DNA from: Golubevia sp. BC0850
Lineage: Eukaryota; Basidiomycota; Exobasidiomycetes; Golubeviales; Golubeviaceae
Direction: 5' to 3'
Length of the DNA stretch: 64,000 nucleotides
Assembly: GCA_012976225.1 (NCBI GenBank)
Contig: JAAVVG010000024.1
Coordinates: forward strand, 124,001 to 188,000
Below the pieces are notes generated by a model. The model was given only the letters and a program-made list of their open reading frames with translations. It was not told the origin of the DNA and ran no database searches. Made by a program: the position numbers and the translations under genes. Positions 36,262 through 48,100 of this stretch are shown here, one piece after another. Position 1 is the stretch's first letter, and each line of letters opens with the position of its first letter.

Positions 36262-37470
36262 ATGATGGCAATCTCACCACCTCAAAGCATTTCCGACACT
36301 CAGTCCACTGCTCCTCTCAATCGTACCAATACTCAAATCTCAACAACTAGTACTCTTCCACCTGCTTACTCAAACTCAAAAACTGCTCCTCCAGCTTCAG
36401 CTCCATCGATCGCTATTCCTACCACTTTCCCAATCACTGCCGCCTGTATCAATTTCGGTTCTTTTGGAAGTGATGTGAACCTCGTGGACTCTCAGGGACA
36501 TGGAGATGTCTATCCTAGAATGTGGTACTTCTCAAAACCTTTGTTGAGTAGAGATGATGAGACGTCTGCTACTGAACATTGGGATTGGCAGATCAAGATG
36601 CTGGAAGTAAGAGATGACAAAGTGAGTGCTCTACTCTGATGCGTGGAGATGGATTGGAGGAGGTACAGGAATACACGGAGTGAACTAGTCGTTGTGAACT
36701 AGGTGAACTGAGAGAGTACAAGCCAGTGAGAGAGAGTGGCAAATGCGAGGAGAGTGCCCCGAGAGAGAGAAAGAAGATCCTAACCTTGCTCTTTATCGCC
36801 TCTCCACCCCACTCAGAATCCTTTTATCATCAGACGATCCAAAGCTTCAAAATCTTATGAAATTGTCAGTCTAGAAGATGGGTCCAAGTCTCATTGCAGA
36901 GAGATCAAAGTCTCTTCCACATTTTCCATCACAGGCTCCAGTACCAAGATTGCCTTTGAAGGCCTGAATGGGAAGACCTGGGCTTGGAAAGGTAGTTTCA
37001 ACAGAGGGATGACTCTGTTCGAATACGATGAGCAAGAGGTTGGTGGAAAACCCAAGGTTGTCAAGACTGCCTTGGCTGAATACGTTCGCTGTGAGTTTCG
37101 TCATGCTGTCTTCCAAGCTGCGCAGCTTCATCTGACTTGGTTCATGTCTCTCTTTTCTTCGGAAACAGACTCTTCAAGACCTATTCTCACGATCCAGGAA
37201 GCAGCTCAATCTGCTTCTTTGGTCGTCGCTTCTCTGTATCCAATTATCGATCTGCACAGAGAAGACTTCCACCGAAAGTACAATTTCCCATCCGATAATG
37301 AGATAGGCGAAGCGAAGGCTGCCAATTGGGATTCTAGGGTGCTTATGGTCGGAGAGAAGGAAAGAGGAGAGAGAATGGCCAGAGAAAGAGATGGACAGGG
37401 AAGTGCAACTCACGTTTTAGGTTTGGAAAGGAACGAGACTAATAGCAGTGCTAACACTCAGGTGGTTTAG
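36262..37470 (+). CDS. small beta-rich protein, tubby-like/DUF6593-type?
   Basis: Exons 36262-36621 and 36817-37470 (GTGAGT donor, CACTCAG acceptor, phase 0) give about 337 residues. The first 50 are Ser/Thr/Pro-rich and disordered. Then alternating hydrophobic strands follow, with NPFIIRRSKASKSYEIVSLE, FSITGSSTKIAFEGLNGKTW, WKGSFNRGMTLFEYDEQ and KTALAEYVR. This order (basic-Tyr strand, then a W-x-W pair, then a strand with LAEY) recalls fungal tubby-like beta-barrel families such as DUF6593. The C-terminal 150 residues look helical and contain LHLTWFMSLF. Function unknown. Gene structure is well supported; the fold is a guess. Confidence 0.75.
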
Positions 37471-38542
37471 CTTTTTTCTTCAGACGTGAATCACTGTATC
37501 TAGTTACGGACTGTTTATAACTTCTTTTTCGAACTGTCAGTCGTTTAGGTTAGTAAAACTGTGATCTCCCGTTCTTCTTTCGCCATATCTCCACCACCGA
37601 GGCGGCTACGAGCTTCCTACTGAAACAATCCAGGCAAAGAAATCAAGGGCCAACACTTCACCAACTCCTTCCAAATGCACTTGATTCAGGAGAAGAGTCT
37701 CTTCCAGGAGGAGTCCTTTATGGCGCTGTGTCAGGATGTTTGATTTAAGGGCTGGCTGGTGTACAAAGTTGAAAGCTTCTCAGAAGACTCACTTCTTCCT
37801 CTGCCAACTCCCATACATGACGAACGAGTACTCTAAGTGCCTCTGAAATCTGAATGTTTTCCTCGCTTTCTCGGCTTTTCCCTCCTCTTTCGCACTTTGC
37901 CACTCTCTCCTTCTACTGACAACTGCAATTGTACTGTGAGCTTCCAATTCTCTTCAACTGCATGCACGCTAATTCCAGACACCAAAACCAAAGGCGAGAT
38001 GCGGGTTTGGGGATCAAAACCAACAAAGCGAACTCTATCCCCTTTTTTGAATACAGGAGCTCAATTGAGTGGACTTGAATATTTTGAATACAAGAGGGTG
38101 AGCGCAAAGATCGATTCCTTATGTTTCGGTCGAGCTGAGGCAAACTCAAAGAATCGAGTTGAGTTATTGCGGTCAAATTCTTCTTTCCGACGCTCATCGT
38201 CTCATCTTTACGCTCTAATCCTTTCAGAACAAGGTTGATGTAATGGGATAAAAGCATCAAACATAGTGAGTGCAGAGGTACTGAGAGTGAACGTCTCCTG
38301 TTTGATCTGAGCTTGTTTCTAACTTCTCTTTCCTATCTTCCATCTTCTTCCATCAGCATCTCGTTCTCTCTTCAAGATTCCACCTTCGCATATCTTCTGG
38401 CACCTCTATATATCCCTGCCATCAATTTCCTCCCCACAAGTTCAATCCACTTCTGTTCCTCTTCGAATCTTTCCTCTCTTCTTCAAACCTCTCGCAAGTT
38501 TCTGCCCAATCAAGCAATCTATCTCCAACATCATCAATCAGC
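37471..38542. other. intergenic
   Basis: About 1.07 kb with no supportable coding sequence. A plus-strand frame at 37837-38238 has no recognisable content. The last 230 bases are C/T-rich and lead into F-box copy C. Confidence 0.45.
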
Positions 38543-39863
38543 ATGGATCCAGCATCACCTTCAACCAAGTCTCAGCTTCAAGATCCAATCCTTCTGGTTC
38601 CAAGAGAGGTCTTTCTGCAACTTCTCTTCCTCGAAAGAGATCATCAGATCCGCATCAACCAACCGCGATTGGAGGAACGTCATTCGGTCGGAACCTTCTC
38701 TTTTCACGACTCTCATATCAAGATTTGAAAGAAATTCTTGGGCTTCCCAGATCACTGCCTCATAGTCTCAAGACGCTACAAACAAGTTAATCAAAATGTT
38801 GCTTCGAAGCTCCAGATTGAACAAAGAGAGGCTTAAAGAGGTCGGTCTGGACCTTGAATTTTTTTTCAGAGATATGGAAGTAGTTCAAGACATGTGGAAT
38901 GTCACTTCAGTCTCATCTATGTTTCACATTCTTAGCTTTTCATCCCACACGATGAAGAAGTTAAGGCTAACTCTTCCGGACTCAGCCTCCTACGAGGAAG
39001 TCCCATTTACGAGTCTCTTACAAGTAACTACAATTATTTGACATCTTTACTCCTTCAAGGAGCTCAAATTTGTCTATTTAGAAGCCGACTCCGCCATCAA
39101 TTTGACGTCGGGCTCTGAAGACTCCAAACGCTTGAAACTCTCAGACCTTCGACAAGACTACGATTATTACAGAGAAAACAATGATGCCGTTTCGCCAGAA
39201 ATCTATACTGAATTGCTCGAAGAGGTCGTCACATTTACGAGAATTGGGGTTAAGAGCGTTGACTACTCCTGCGCTCCTTTTGTTGGTAAAAAAAATTATA
39301 GAATCGTTAAATGAGTCAAGGGAGTCCTTAGAGGATCTGAGAGTCGGCATCGAATCCTCCTTAGGGGGAGACGAGCTCTTTCAATTTGCTGCTTCATGTC
39401 CAAACTTAACAAAGCTATACATTGATCTTTGGTCAGAGCAAGAAGAACTTCAGCTCATTGTCCAGCCTCCGGTAATCTTCATCTTGTCTCTTTCTTTTCT
39501 GGAATCCGTTATCATTTACTTCGAAGGCTAGTTCTAAAGATCACTGACGACACCAAAAGCTGGAGTCTTAATCACGAGAACTTCCAGGAGACCTTAACCA
39601 CATGCAAAAGTCTGGTGTTATTCTCCATCACGGTAGATTCAACGGGACGTCGTTCGAAAGGCGAGGTTCGACGTAACTCAGAGCAACTGAAAGATGAGCA
39701 ACTCCTGCCGGTTTCTTCGGTTAATTCTCTAGTTCTGTGCTTAGATGATGAGACAATCTCAAAGTATTACACCTAGATCGATTATCCCAAGCTTTCGTCT
39801 GTTGATCTACCTGATGAATCTAGACTTTCTCAATCAGCTTTTCGGTTACGTGACAACACCTGA
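38543..39863 (+). pseudogene. F-box/LRR paralogue C, decayed and without the intron
   Basis: This locus aligns along its length with paralogues A and B. It starts DPILLVPREVFLQ, then a change of frame near 38612 leads to SASTNRDWRNVIRSEPSLFTTL. An in-frame TAG (38763) follows, then KLIKMLLRSSRLNKERL, where A and B have a 66-base intron exactly between KVIK and the next codon; copy C has none. A TGA lies at about 39040, a frame change near 39290, a deletion of roughly 125 codons relative to A and B, another frame change near 39480-39530, and a TAG at about 39774 before the tail DYPKLSSVDLPDESRLSQSA. It is clearly dead. A short A-rich run follows at about 39898-39910. Confidence 0.85.
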
Positions 39864-41304
39864 ACTTGAACGGTCAATGTTATCCTTCCTTGAAGATTAA
39901 AAAAATTAAAGAAGGCTCTGGTCTTCACAGCTGATCCAAGTCGAAATGTGAGTGAGTACCTGCAGACTTCTCTTCGAATCATCAGACTTCATCTGACATC
40001 CGTCCCTTCTCCTTTTGGAACCTTCAGCCCCATCTAACAGAGAGAATTTTCGTTAAGATCAAACATCAAGTGCAAGCGAACTACTCTCCAATGGGCTTCC
40101 AGAAACACATTCGAAACCCTTCAAGAAAGATCTTTTTCTAACCCTTTTACTATCCCGGTTCCTCCTTGGCTTCTGTGTTTCCCGCCTGTGTCGAAGTTTC
40201 ATTTCTTCAAATTTTTGCCTCTGTAATGAGCGGATATCGAAGAAACAAGACTGTCAAACAAGGCAAGAGCTGCTATGAACCTCGATGATCGCTAAATGTT
40301 CCCGTATCTTCTCCCTCGTCCATTTGAGAGTCACGAATCTGAAGCTGGATCTGGACGTCTGAGCGAGAGTCTGTAGACTCGATCAAGGTCATGTTTGATC
40401 GTCCGTTCCCTTTGGAGTTTGTCAATCCATTTCGACCGCTTTGTAATGACCCTTGTTCAGCTAGCTCTCTGTCGCGATTCCGGTTTCCAGCTTCGTGATC
40501 GGCCCCCTTCAGCCTCAAATTCTGATTATCTGATTGAAACTGGATGACCGATAGCATTTGTGTGCACCTCGATGTTGAACCGCCGGCACCTCTGTCCTCC
40601 CTGAGCGCGCCCAGGGGTGTGGATAAGGTCAAAGCTTCGATCGAGGGATCCAGGCTATATAGAAAACCGGAAGCAAGATGAGCCAGAGACTGAATCATAT
40701 ACATAGATGAGGTAGGAGCCCGAAAGCCTTAAATCTTACTCACTCAATTCGTATCAAACGACAACTCGTCAAAGGCAGCATCGGTCTTCAAAGCTTTCAA
40801 CTTTGCTTTTAAGATTGCTTCGAGTCTTCGAGCCGCGGGGTCGAGGTAGATTGCAAAGAGCTTCTTTTTTTTAGAGCATGAGAGAAAGGATTATGTACAC
40901 TTGGCAAAAGAGATCTATGGGTTCCTTCTTCGCAGGAAGATTTTTTTTTTTGGGGGGTCGCAGCAGCCCTTTCCACCTCACATTGAGCAGCATGAGACCA
41001 CTTGCAAACGGACCGTCTGCGCCATTGAAGGATTATGTAGATATGATCTAATTTAGCCTGAACTCCTTAATTGAATCTCCCTCCAGTGCTGGACCTTCCC
41101 TCACTCGATTTCATCCATCTCTTAAGAAGTTCTTCCCCATCAATACCTCAACTTTGCCCCTTTCTTTACACTCATAAATGGCCTTGACACTATTCTCTTC
41201 TTACTTAATCCTCTAAAAGTGGCTCAATCACCCTGCAATTTCGCTTCGATTGCGCACCAAGACTCATCCCTTAAACACACTCTCAAATCCACGACTCGTC
41301 TTCA
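39864..41304. other. intergenic with coding-like fragments and F-box B promoter
   Basis: The right end (about 41215-41304) shares blocks with the F-box A promoter (AATCACCC, TTCGATTGCGC, CATCCCTT). The middle carries minus-strand coding-like pieces described separately. Runs of T and G lie at about 40941-40957. No RNA gene seen. Confidence 0.45.
40273..40860 (-). pseudogene. unidentified coding-like fragments
   Basis: On the minus strand, 40860 to about 40752 reads YLDPAARRLEAILKAKLKAL then KTDAAFDELSFDTN, a convincing amphipathic helix, and meets an in-frame TGA immediately before a GTGAGTAAG donor-like sequence. After a gap, 40704-40273 reads open as SLAHLASGFLYSLDPSIEAL and a polar tail to a stop. 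GC content is higher than in the surroundings. These may be two exons of a broken gene or a small live gene with a splice I have mis-set. I do not recognise the family. Confidence 0.35.
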
Positions 41305-43026
41305 ATGGATTCAACGTCTAGAGGAAACAGTCAATTACACGACCCAATCTGCCTGGCTCCAAAAGAGGTCTTCCTGCAAGTGTGCAAGTATCTGACATCG
41401 ACCGAAATTTGCAGAACTGCCTCGACGAATCGCCAGTGGAGGGATGTTATTCAATCAGACCCATCCCTCTTCAAAACCCTCGTTTCTACCTTCAGTGGCC
41501 CCAACAAGGCGTCTCAGATTGGTCAAGATGAGATGAGAGATGGGATGAACAAAGTGATCAAGGTGAGTACAGATATTCTCGTCACTCAGTCATCAACATG
41601 ACTGATCCTGTCTCCTTTCTTCCCCTAGCGACTACTTCGAAACTCCAGACTCAGTCAAGAGAGTCTTCATGAGGTCTCTCTAGACCTAGCTGCTTTCGTT
41701 CAGGATATGGAGGAAGCTCTCCAAAAGTGGGAGACTGCGACGATCTCGACGGCTTTTCAAGTTCTCAGCAACTCTTCTCACACTCTCAAGTCACTGACAC
41801 TTCAACTTCCAGATTCGAGTCTTTACCAAGCTATTCCTTCAACTTGCCTGTCACAAATCACAGCCATTCTCCAAAATCTAAAGATCTTTCAGGTCCTCAG
41901 CTACGTGTCGATCTCAGCCAATGCGGCAATCGAACTGACTGCAGGTTCTTCGAGCTCCAAGTACCTTCAGATTCAAGATCCCGAGTTCCACTACCTTGAG
42001 AACCGGATCTTTGATGGTACAGGCTACACTCCTCTCCTTCAAGAGATTACCAGATTTACCAACAGTGGTTTGGTTTCGTTGGCTTATTTCAAGGGTCCCT
42101 CGATGAGCTTGGAAATGATTGAAGAGTTAAGGAATTCCAGAGAGTCGCTGGAGAGCATAGATCTCACTATCCAATCTAATTCAGACGGAAGCGAGATGTT
42201 CAACCTGGCTACTTCATGCCCGAACTTGATGGACTTAAACATCAATGGGGGAGGAGAAAGACAAACTCTGGAGCTGTTTGTCCCATCTTCCGTGAAAGTT
42301 GTCTGTCGTCGTTTGTCAAGGTTAAACATAGATCTGGAAGAAGACAAGTCTCTGAGAGTAGACGAGTCATTTTTTAGATGGGTGGGAACTCAATTGATAG
42401 AATTCAATGTGACTCGCAATGATGGCGACGGATTTTTGTTAACGGATCACCCTCTAGACCCATTTTGGCTTCATTCTACCCTCAAAGCTTCTATAATAGC
42501 CCTCAAATGTATCTGCTTCAAGAACTTATTTCTATCTCCTCTGAGACTTGGTGTATTTCTAGAAGGTTTACGTTTCCCTACCCTCATGCTACTGATTTGC
42601 ACAGGCAATCTAGAGCTTGTCAACTTCTTTGCTAGACTCCACTATTCGAAACTTGAGGTGCTGTCACTCTTCACCCGGGACAGTAGCAAGAGTCATCAGA
42701 TCGACCATGAAAGTATCAGTCGCATCTTCAGAAGCAATCCTCTCGATGACGTTCAAGTTGGGGTCAAGTGCTCAAAAGTGCGCGACGTCGGGGATGACCT
42801 AGATCCAGCTGACGAAGAAGGACAAGGAAAAGATAGACAACCTGCTCCCAACATCCACAAACTGAAATTAAACCTGGAAGATGCTGCCATATCGAAGTTC
42901 TACGTTCCGTTCGATTACCCTCAACTGGGATCTGTCATTCTACCTCCATCGTCTCGACTCAGTCAATCAGCATTCTCCTTAGGACAGCCTCAGTCGCAAA
43001 AAACATCCGGGAAATGGCAACTTTAA
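41305..43026 (+). CDS. F-box/LRR-type protein, paralogue B
   Basis: Exons 41305-41562 and 41629-43026 (66-base intron) give about 551 residues. It is the inverted partner of paralogue A: same F-box (EVFLQVCKYLTSTEICRTAS), same intron position, same LRR order. The first 23 codons differ (RGNSQLHDPICLAPK against KEITQLHDPLYLVPR), the next 927 bases look identical, and the last 240 codons are similar but clearly diverged (for example SRLSQSAFSLGQPQ against SQLSQSSFSLREAQ). The frame is open throughout, so it is probably active. Presumed substrate receptor of an SCF ubiquitin ligase, by motif. Confidence 0.8.
41374..42300 (+). repeat. conversion tract, copy B (inverted to 25543-26469)
   Basis: Apparently identical to copy A across 927 bases that span the end of the F-box, the intron and the first half of the LRR region. 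The flanks within the same genes have diverged, and the copies are 14.9 kb apart. Confidence 0.85.
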
Positions 43027-43553
43027 GCCTTTCGCTAGAAGGACTCAGGTGAGCAAAGAGGAGAGAAGGTGGTGTCAGTGGTGAAGCAAAGATGGGTTCT
43101 TCAATCTCTTACCTTTCTCTATCTCCTTTTAAACAGAGTCGAACTCTCAGATTGTCTATGCTTCTCGCACTTCTTCTTGATGATATTTGTCAACGAACCT
43201 TCCAGCCCGCTGCTTTCGTATCAAACGCTTCTGTCTCCCCGCCCCACTTCAAATCATCTCTCCCAACATGGCTCTTCTTTCCCTATGTTCTTAATTGTCC
43301 CAGACCTTCTTAATCCTAAATCGTCTGCCTCATTGGAAGTCTGAAATCTGAAGTCTCTCTCACTCTTATTAAGAGGGATGTTTCACCCCTTGTTTCTTGC
43401 ACCGCCGGTTGATCGAAGCTGGGGTCGAAATTCAAAAAGTGGTGCGATTCTTTTGAGTCTGATCTTATCTTCTTTCCCTTCCCTTCCCCTCATCTCTTTT
43501 CCTCCTTTTCCTATTTCCAATACAAAAGTCAAATTCTACAAAACTTCTCAAAT
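43027..43553. other. intergenic
   Basis: No gene supported between F-box B and the peroxiredoxin-like gene. A C/T-rich stretch before 43553 is probably the promoter and leader of the latter. Confidence 0.5.
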
Positions 43554-44686
43554 ATGGGCAAGCAAGAACTAGTAGCCAGCGATGATTCGATCCCATCCAC
43601 TTCCCAACTTCAAAAGGCCAACTCTGTCACACTTTACGATTCCAACAACACTCCAGTAAAATTCTCTTCCCTACTGGAATCCAAGAAGACTGTCATACTG
43701 ATCATGACACGTCATCTGCACTGCGGTAACTGTGCTCAGTACTTGATGGCGCTTTCTGAGGATCCAAACATTGGCCATCTTCTGAAGAGTGAGGGAGATG
43801 ACAAGGCAGAGGTCATCGTTATTGGACCTGGTCAACATCAGGGGATCGAAAGATATAGGGAATTCGCAGGAGGAATCAAGTGCAAGGTTCTAGCTGATCC
43901 AAAGAAAGAGCTCTATAAGGCTCTGGGTGTCACAAAGAGAAGTTTGGAATTGGGCAACACAGTGAGTCTTACATGAGCTATCGCCTCGCCTACTGCTTTG
44001 CATTTGGGTTGGAGAATCGTATAGCACAAATTTTAGTGGCATTGATATCAAGGGAAGGTCAAAGGGAAAGGAGAAAGGTGGCCTCACATTACCTGAGCTG
44101 AAACAGATAGGGGGTTTGGTTTGAGATCGCTCCTCTCCTTCAATCTGCTTTGGGAAGAATCTTGAGTCGAGTAGCTCTCACTCAACTGAGATGATTCAGG
44201 CTCATGTGGTTGATCTGTATCACAATGGAGTCTGCGATGTAGTGAAGTCTTAACGCCACTCTTTGTCCTCCTTCCCTTCGCCTCTCCTCTCGCAGCCCAA
44301 ATTTCACAAGGCATCTTTCCTCAAGATGACTTGGCAATCTACTATAGAAATGGCAACATCTGGTAAACTGATGTTCACAGGTGGAGATCAAAAGCAATTA
44401 GGTGCAGAATTCATCTTCGACAAAGATGGTCAACCAACTTTTGCTGTAAGTCAAACCTGCCCTTTCTTTCTATCGAGGATGGTCTATTCAGTAAGACTCA
44501 TCATCATCTTTTTCGTTTCCACAGCATCGAATGTCTAACACTAGAGACCATACTGAAGTTGAGACAATCGTCAAATTCGCTGGTTTAGATTCCCAAGATC
44601 CAGAAAAGAGAATCGATGCTCCAGTCGGAGCTCAAGCGCCAGTTCATGAAGTCGAGGCGACCCCTCAAGTCGCTGCTACAGCTTGA
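43554..44686 (+). CDS. peroxiredoxin-like (AhpC/TSA_2, PRXL2-type) protein
   Basis: Exons 43554-43961, 44296-44445 and 44525-44686 give about 239 residues. The thioredoxin-like fold is shown by VILIMTRHLHCGNCAQYLMA with a CxxC pair, EVIVIGPGQHQGIERYREF, KCKVLADPKKELYKALGVTK and, after the splice, GAEFIFDKDGQPTFAHRMSN. This order matches the AhpC/TSA-related family found in fungi and in vertebrate PRXL2. Members are presumed thiol oxidoreductases, but substrates are poorly known. The C-terminus is an Ala/Pro/Val-rich tail. Intron 1 is 334 bases, long for this window. Confidence 0.85.
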
Positions 44687-45188
44687 AGAAACCTACTTTC
44701 TTTTCATGGGAGGGTGGCCTGCAGATCGTTGGACTCTCTTCTCTTCCCGGATCCACCTCTTCCGCATCACTTCTGGGTCAGAGTTTCACTTGAAACCTCC
44801 ATTTTTCTACTATTATGGCTCCGAGTAGATCAAGTTCTCTTCTCCCTCTGTCCTCCATTTCAACTGCCCTCGTTTTTGCCAATTCGAGATTCGATTTCCG
44901 TTTAATTAACTTATTTTGATTCCCAACACTGTATACCTTCACTTGTTACCGCTTCTTCCATCTTTCAATGCCTATTTAAACATAATTCATAGAATCAATT
45001 CATTCTTCCTCGTATTCTTGGATTCGCTCTATAGTCACTCATGCTCATCTCGAGGAGCGCAACTTTTCTTGTTCCCAACCACATCGTTCACTTCCGACTC
45101 GCCAACCATTCTTCGTACTCATTTGCCTCAAGGTAGATTAGTTGGATGAAAGAAGAAAGGGGAATCAAGATTCAATTCTCTTCAAAGC
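44687..45188. other. intergenic
   Basis: T/C-rich spacer holding the peroxiredoxin-like 3' end and the promoter of the arrestin-like gene. No other feature seen. Confidence 0.5.
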
Positions 45189-48100
45189 ATGACTCTGGAG
45201 TCAGAGCAAGATGAACCACCTTCGGCATTTGCAACATCTTTTGCTACCTCTTCAGACTCCATCTCCAACAGCGAGCAACCAACTTCTAGTCATCAAATCG
45301 GCTCTACTGCATCCTCACCTCTACCGCCAGATAGGTCTCCGGACGAGCTCGTGAGCTCGACGAATCCAGAGCAAGAACAAGAGCAAGTTGAAGACCTTCC
45401 TCCAGGCTATTCTGCGTCTGATCCACCTCCTTCTTTACGAGAGCAAGGTTCTTCATCTTCGATCCACCAATCTTCACCAATTATCTCTCATCACGGAGTT
45501 GCCAATCATCGAGATCAAACAATCTCAGGTCTTCCGCAGCAACAACCTCCACGAATCTTCTTTGACATAGCTCCTCTACCAGATGCAACCTCCTTTCAGG
45601 CTGGATATCTAGGATTAGAACCTTTAGGGTTCACAGCTTGGATCAAGGGGGAGGTCATGCTGAAGCAAGACGGAGATAGCGGTGCGAGAGGACAAGGAGA
45701 TGGCGAGAATGAGGCAGCGTCTCAGCATGCGACAGACCGATTGAGTTCGACTTGGAATAGGTGGTGAGTATGCGATCCGATGAGAATGAATTCAAAGGGC
45801 TTAGATTGGCATGGGAAAGCAAGGGGTATCATGCCAATTGAGAGGTCCTCGATTAGTCTCATTGAGTCTGTCAACCTTCATCTTCTCACTAATCTCTCGC
45901 CACCTCTCCAACCTCTCCCCAGTTCCATGACGCTAACAGCCATGGAATCTGTGACGAGAGCCGGCGAATCTCGGACTGTAGAGCTCTTTCATTCTACTTC
46001 AACTCTCTGGGAGCTTCCCTCTACCTCTTCCCCCTCAACCTCAACCTCCATCTCCACCTCTTCTTCTCTGCCTTCAACTATGCCTTTCTCCTTCCAGTTG
46101 ACAGCGGACCTACCTCACTGTATTCATCTGCCGTATAGTGGCTTAGAGTACAAACTCGAAGCAAAGCTCCACAGCACTGCTGGTAGCAAAGAGGAAGACA
46201 GAACCACATCTACTGTCTGTCATCTAACAAGGTATTCAAGGCCGGGCGATCTTTCCTCCCTTATCGGCAATTCTTCTTCAAACAACCCTTTCAGCTCTCC
46301 AAACAGCTCCAGTTCAGCTCTGCAAGAGTCGACCTCAAATACAATTTCTCCAGACATCGATTCGATTCCAAAAGGTCAATTTTCTCTATCTCCTCATTCT
46401 TGGTCGATTTCATCTCCAACCTCAATTCAATTGCAACTTGGGAAGACAATTTATCGAAGAGCCGAGCCTATGGACTTAGTCGTTAGGATCCCTCCACCAG
46501 AGAGTAGAGCTTTGGAAGAGAAAGGATTGAGACTTCGCTGCGTAGAAGCCGAGCTGGTCCGAGTCATCGAGGTCAGAGATGGAGTTGGTTCTTCCACAAG
46601 TTCTACGAGAGAGAATGGAGAGACAATAGCTGGAGATGGTGCTGGCTGGTTGAACGAGAAGTTAAACAAAGGGAAAGAGATCCTGCCCTCTGGCGGAGAA
46701 GAGGCTGACATGGAGGAGATACGTCAAGCGATAGAGAAAGCGGACTGGCATGCAGGAAACTCAAGACCGATTTCAACTCATAGCTTCTCCTACAACTCCG
46801 ACGTCCCAGACTATGAGCACGGAGAAGGTCCTTCCCAAGGAGGAACATACAGTCAAGATGAGAATCCTCCTCTCGTGGGTTCTTCTTCTTCCTCAAGTGG
46901 ACTTCAAACGCCCTCTGCAGATCATTCATCTACTTCAAGGACCCCAAATCACTTCTTAGCTCACGAGGCTCTTCTATCTCATTCCGGGAAACTCTGTCGA
47001 TTCAACTCTCAGAGAGCAGTTCTTCTCAGATTGACTCTGCATCCTCCATTCGCCAAAGCCAACATGCCCCATCCTCATCCAGATCATGATACATCCTCTG
47101 CTGCTGGTCCAGTCTATGCAAGAGCTGGAGGCGGTGGCTGCGAAAGCGTCTCTCAAGAGACCCTTCTGCACAAGGTCTCCTTCAAGGTCAAAGTTAGGAT
47201 CGGAATGACAGGAGAGATGGGAGAGACTCGGGATGTTCGGTTGGAAAGAGAAGTTTGGATTCTTCCAGGAGCAGCTGGGGCTTTGGAAGACCAGCAACTG
47301 CAACCTCAACCTCACCCGGATCTGGCTGGAGAAGGAGCCGAGACTCTCGGAACGACTACAGAGGAAGCAGGAGCATCAGGATCAAATACAGAGGGTACCA
47401 TCGAGTCCACGCCATCTTCTCCTCCTCCTGAAAGCTCTAGCAGACGAGATGAGAAAAGGCAAGCCGCTCCTCTCGATTTCGATGCCTCTTCGACGGGCCC
47501 GTTCGCCAGCACGTCCAATCAAAGTGCGATAGAAGCCCCAGCAGGTTGGCAGAATCAGGAGGAGTACGATGGCTTCATCGACGTCGGACGGACTCTAGAG
47601 GCTGGAGATGAAGAGGATAGCGCAAGTGGGAGCGACGAGTGGGATGGAGCTTACACCTACGAAGACGCTCAACGAGATCAAGCAAGAGAGCTCTCTGCCC
47701 TTTTCTCAGGTTCCGAATCTGGATCTACCGGAAGATCTGGTCAAGCTTCAAGAACCCTTTCTTCTACTGATCCTAGCTCGCTGTGCCCGCCCTTCCCCTC
47801 AACCGGGATTCTAGACCTCAACTCTCCTCTAAACCAAGCCCAGCTGCGCTCTCACGATTCTAGAGGTCCTCCTCCATCCATGTCAGAAAGCGCTCACGAC
47901 TGGCACGTCGATGTGGATCTCGAGGTAGAAGTCGAAGGAGTCGGATCCGCAATGCCTAGAAGAGGCGGTAGACTAAGCGGCTTGGAAGCAAGCTCGATGA
48001 TGGCTTCTACTATCCGATCGAGGGACGCTCCAAACGATCTGCCTCTATCTCTTTGGAACGCAGAGGACGAGGCTGCTGCCCGAGAGATCATCAGGAACCA

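Noticed and set aside
44084-44397. Minus-strand frames over the peroxiredoxin-like gene
   Set aside because: They cover intron 1 and exon 2 of the sense gene and show no domain.
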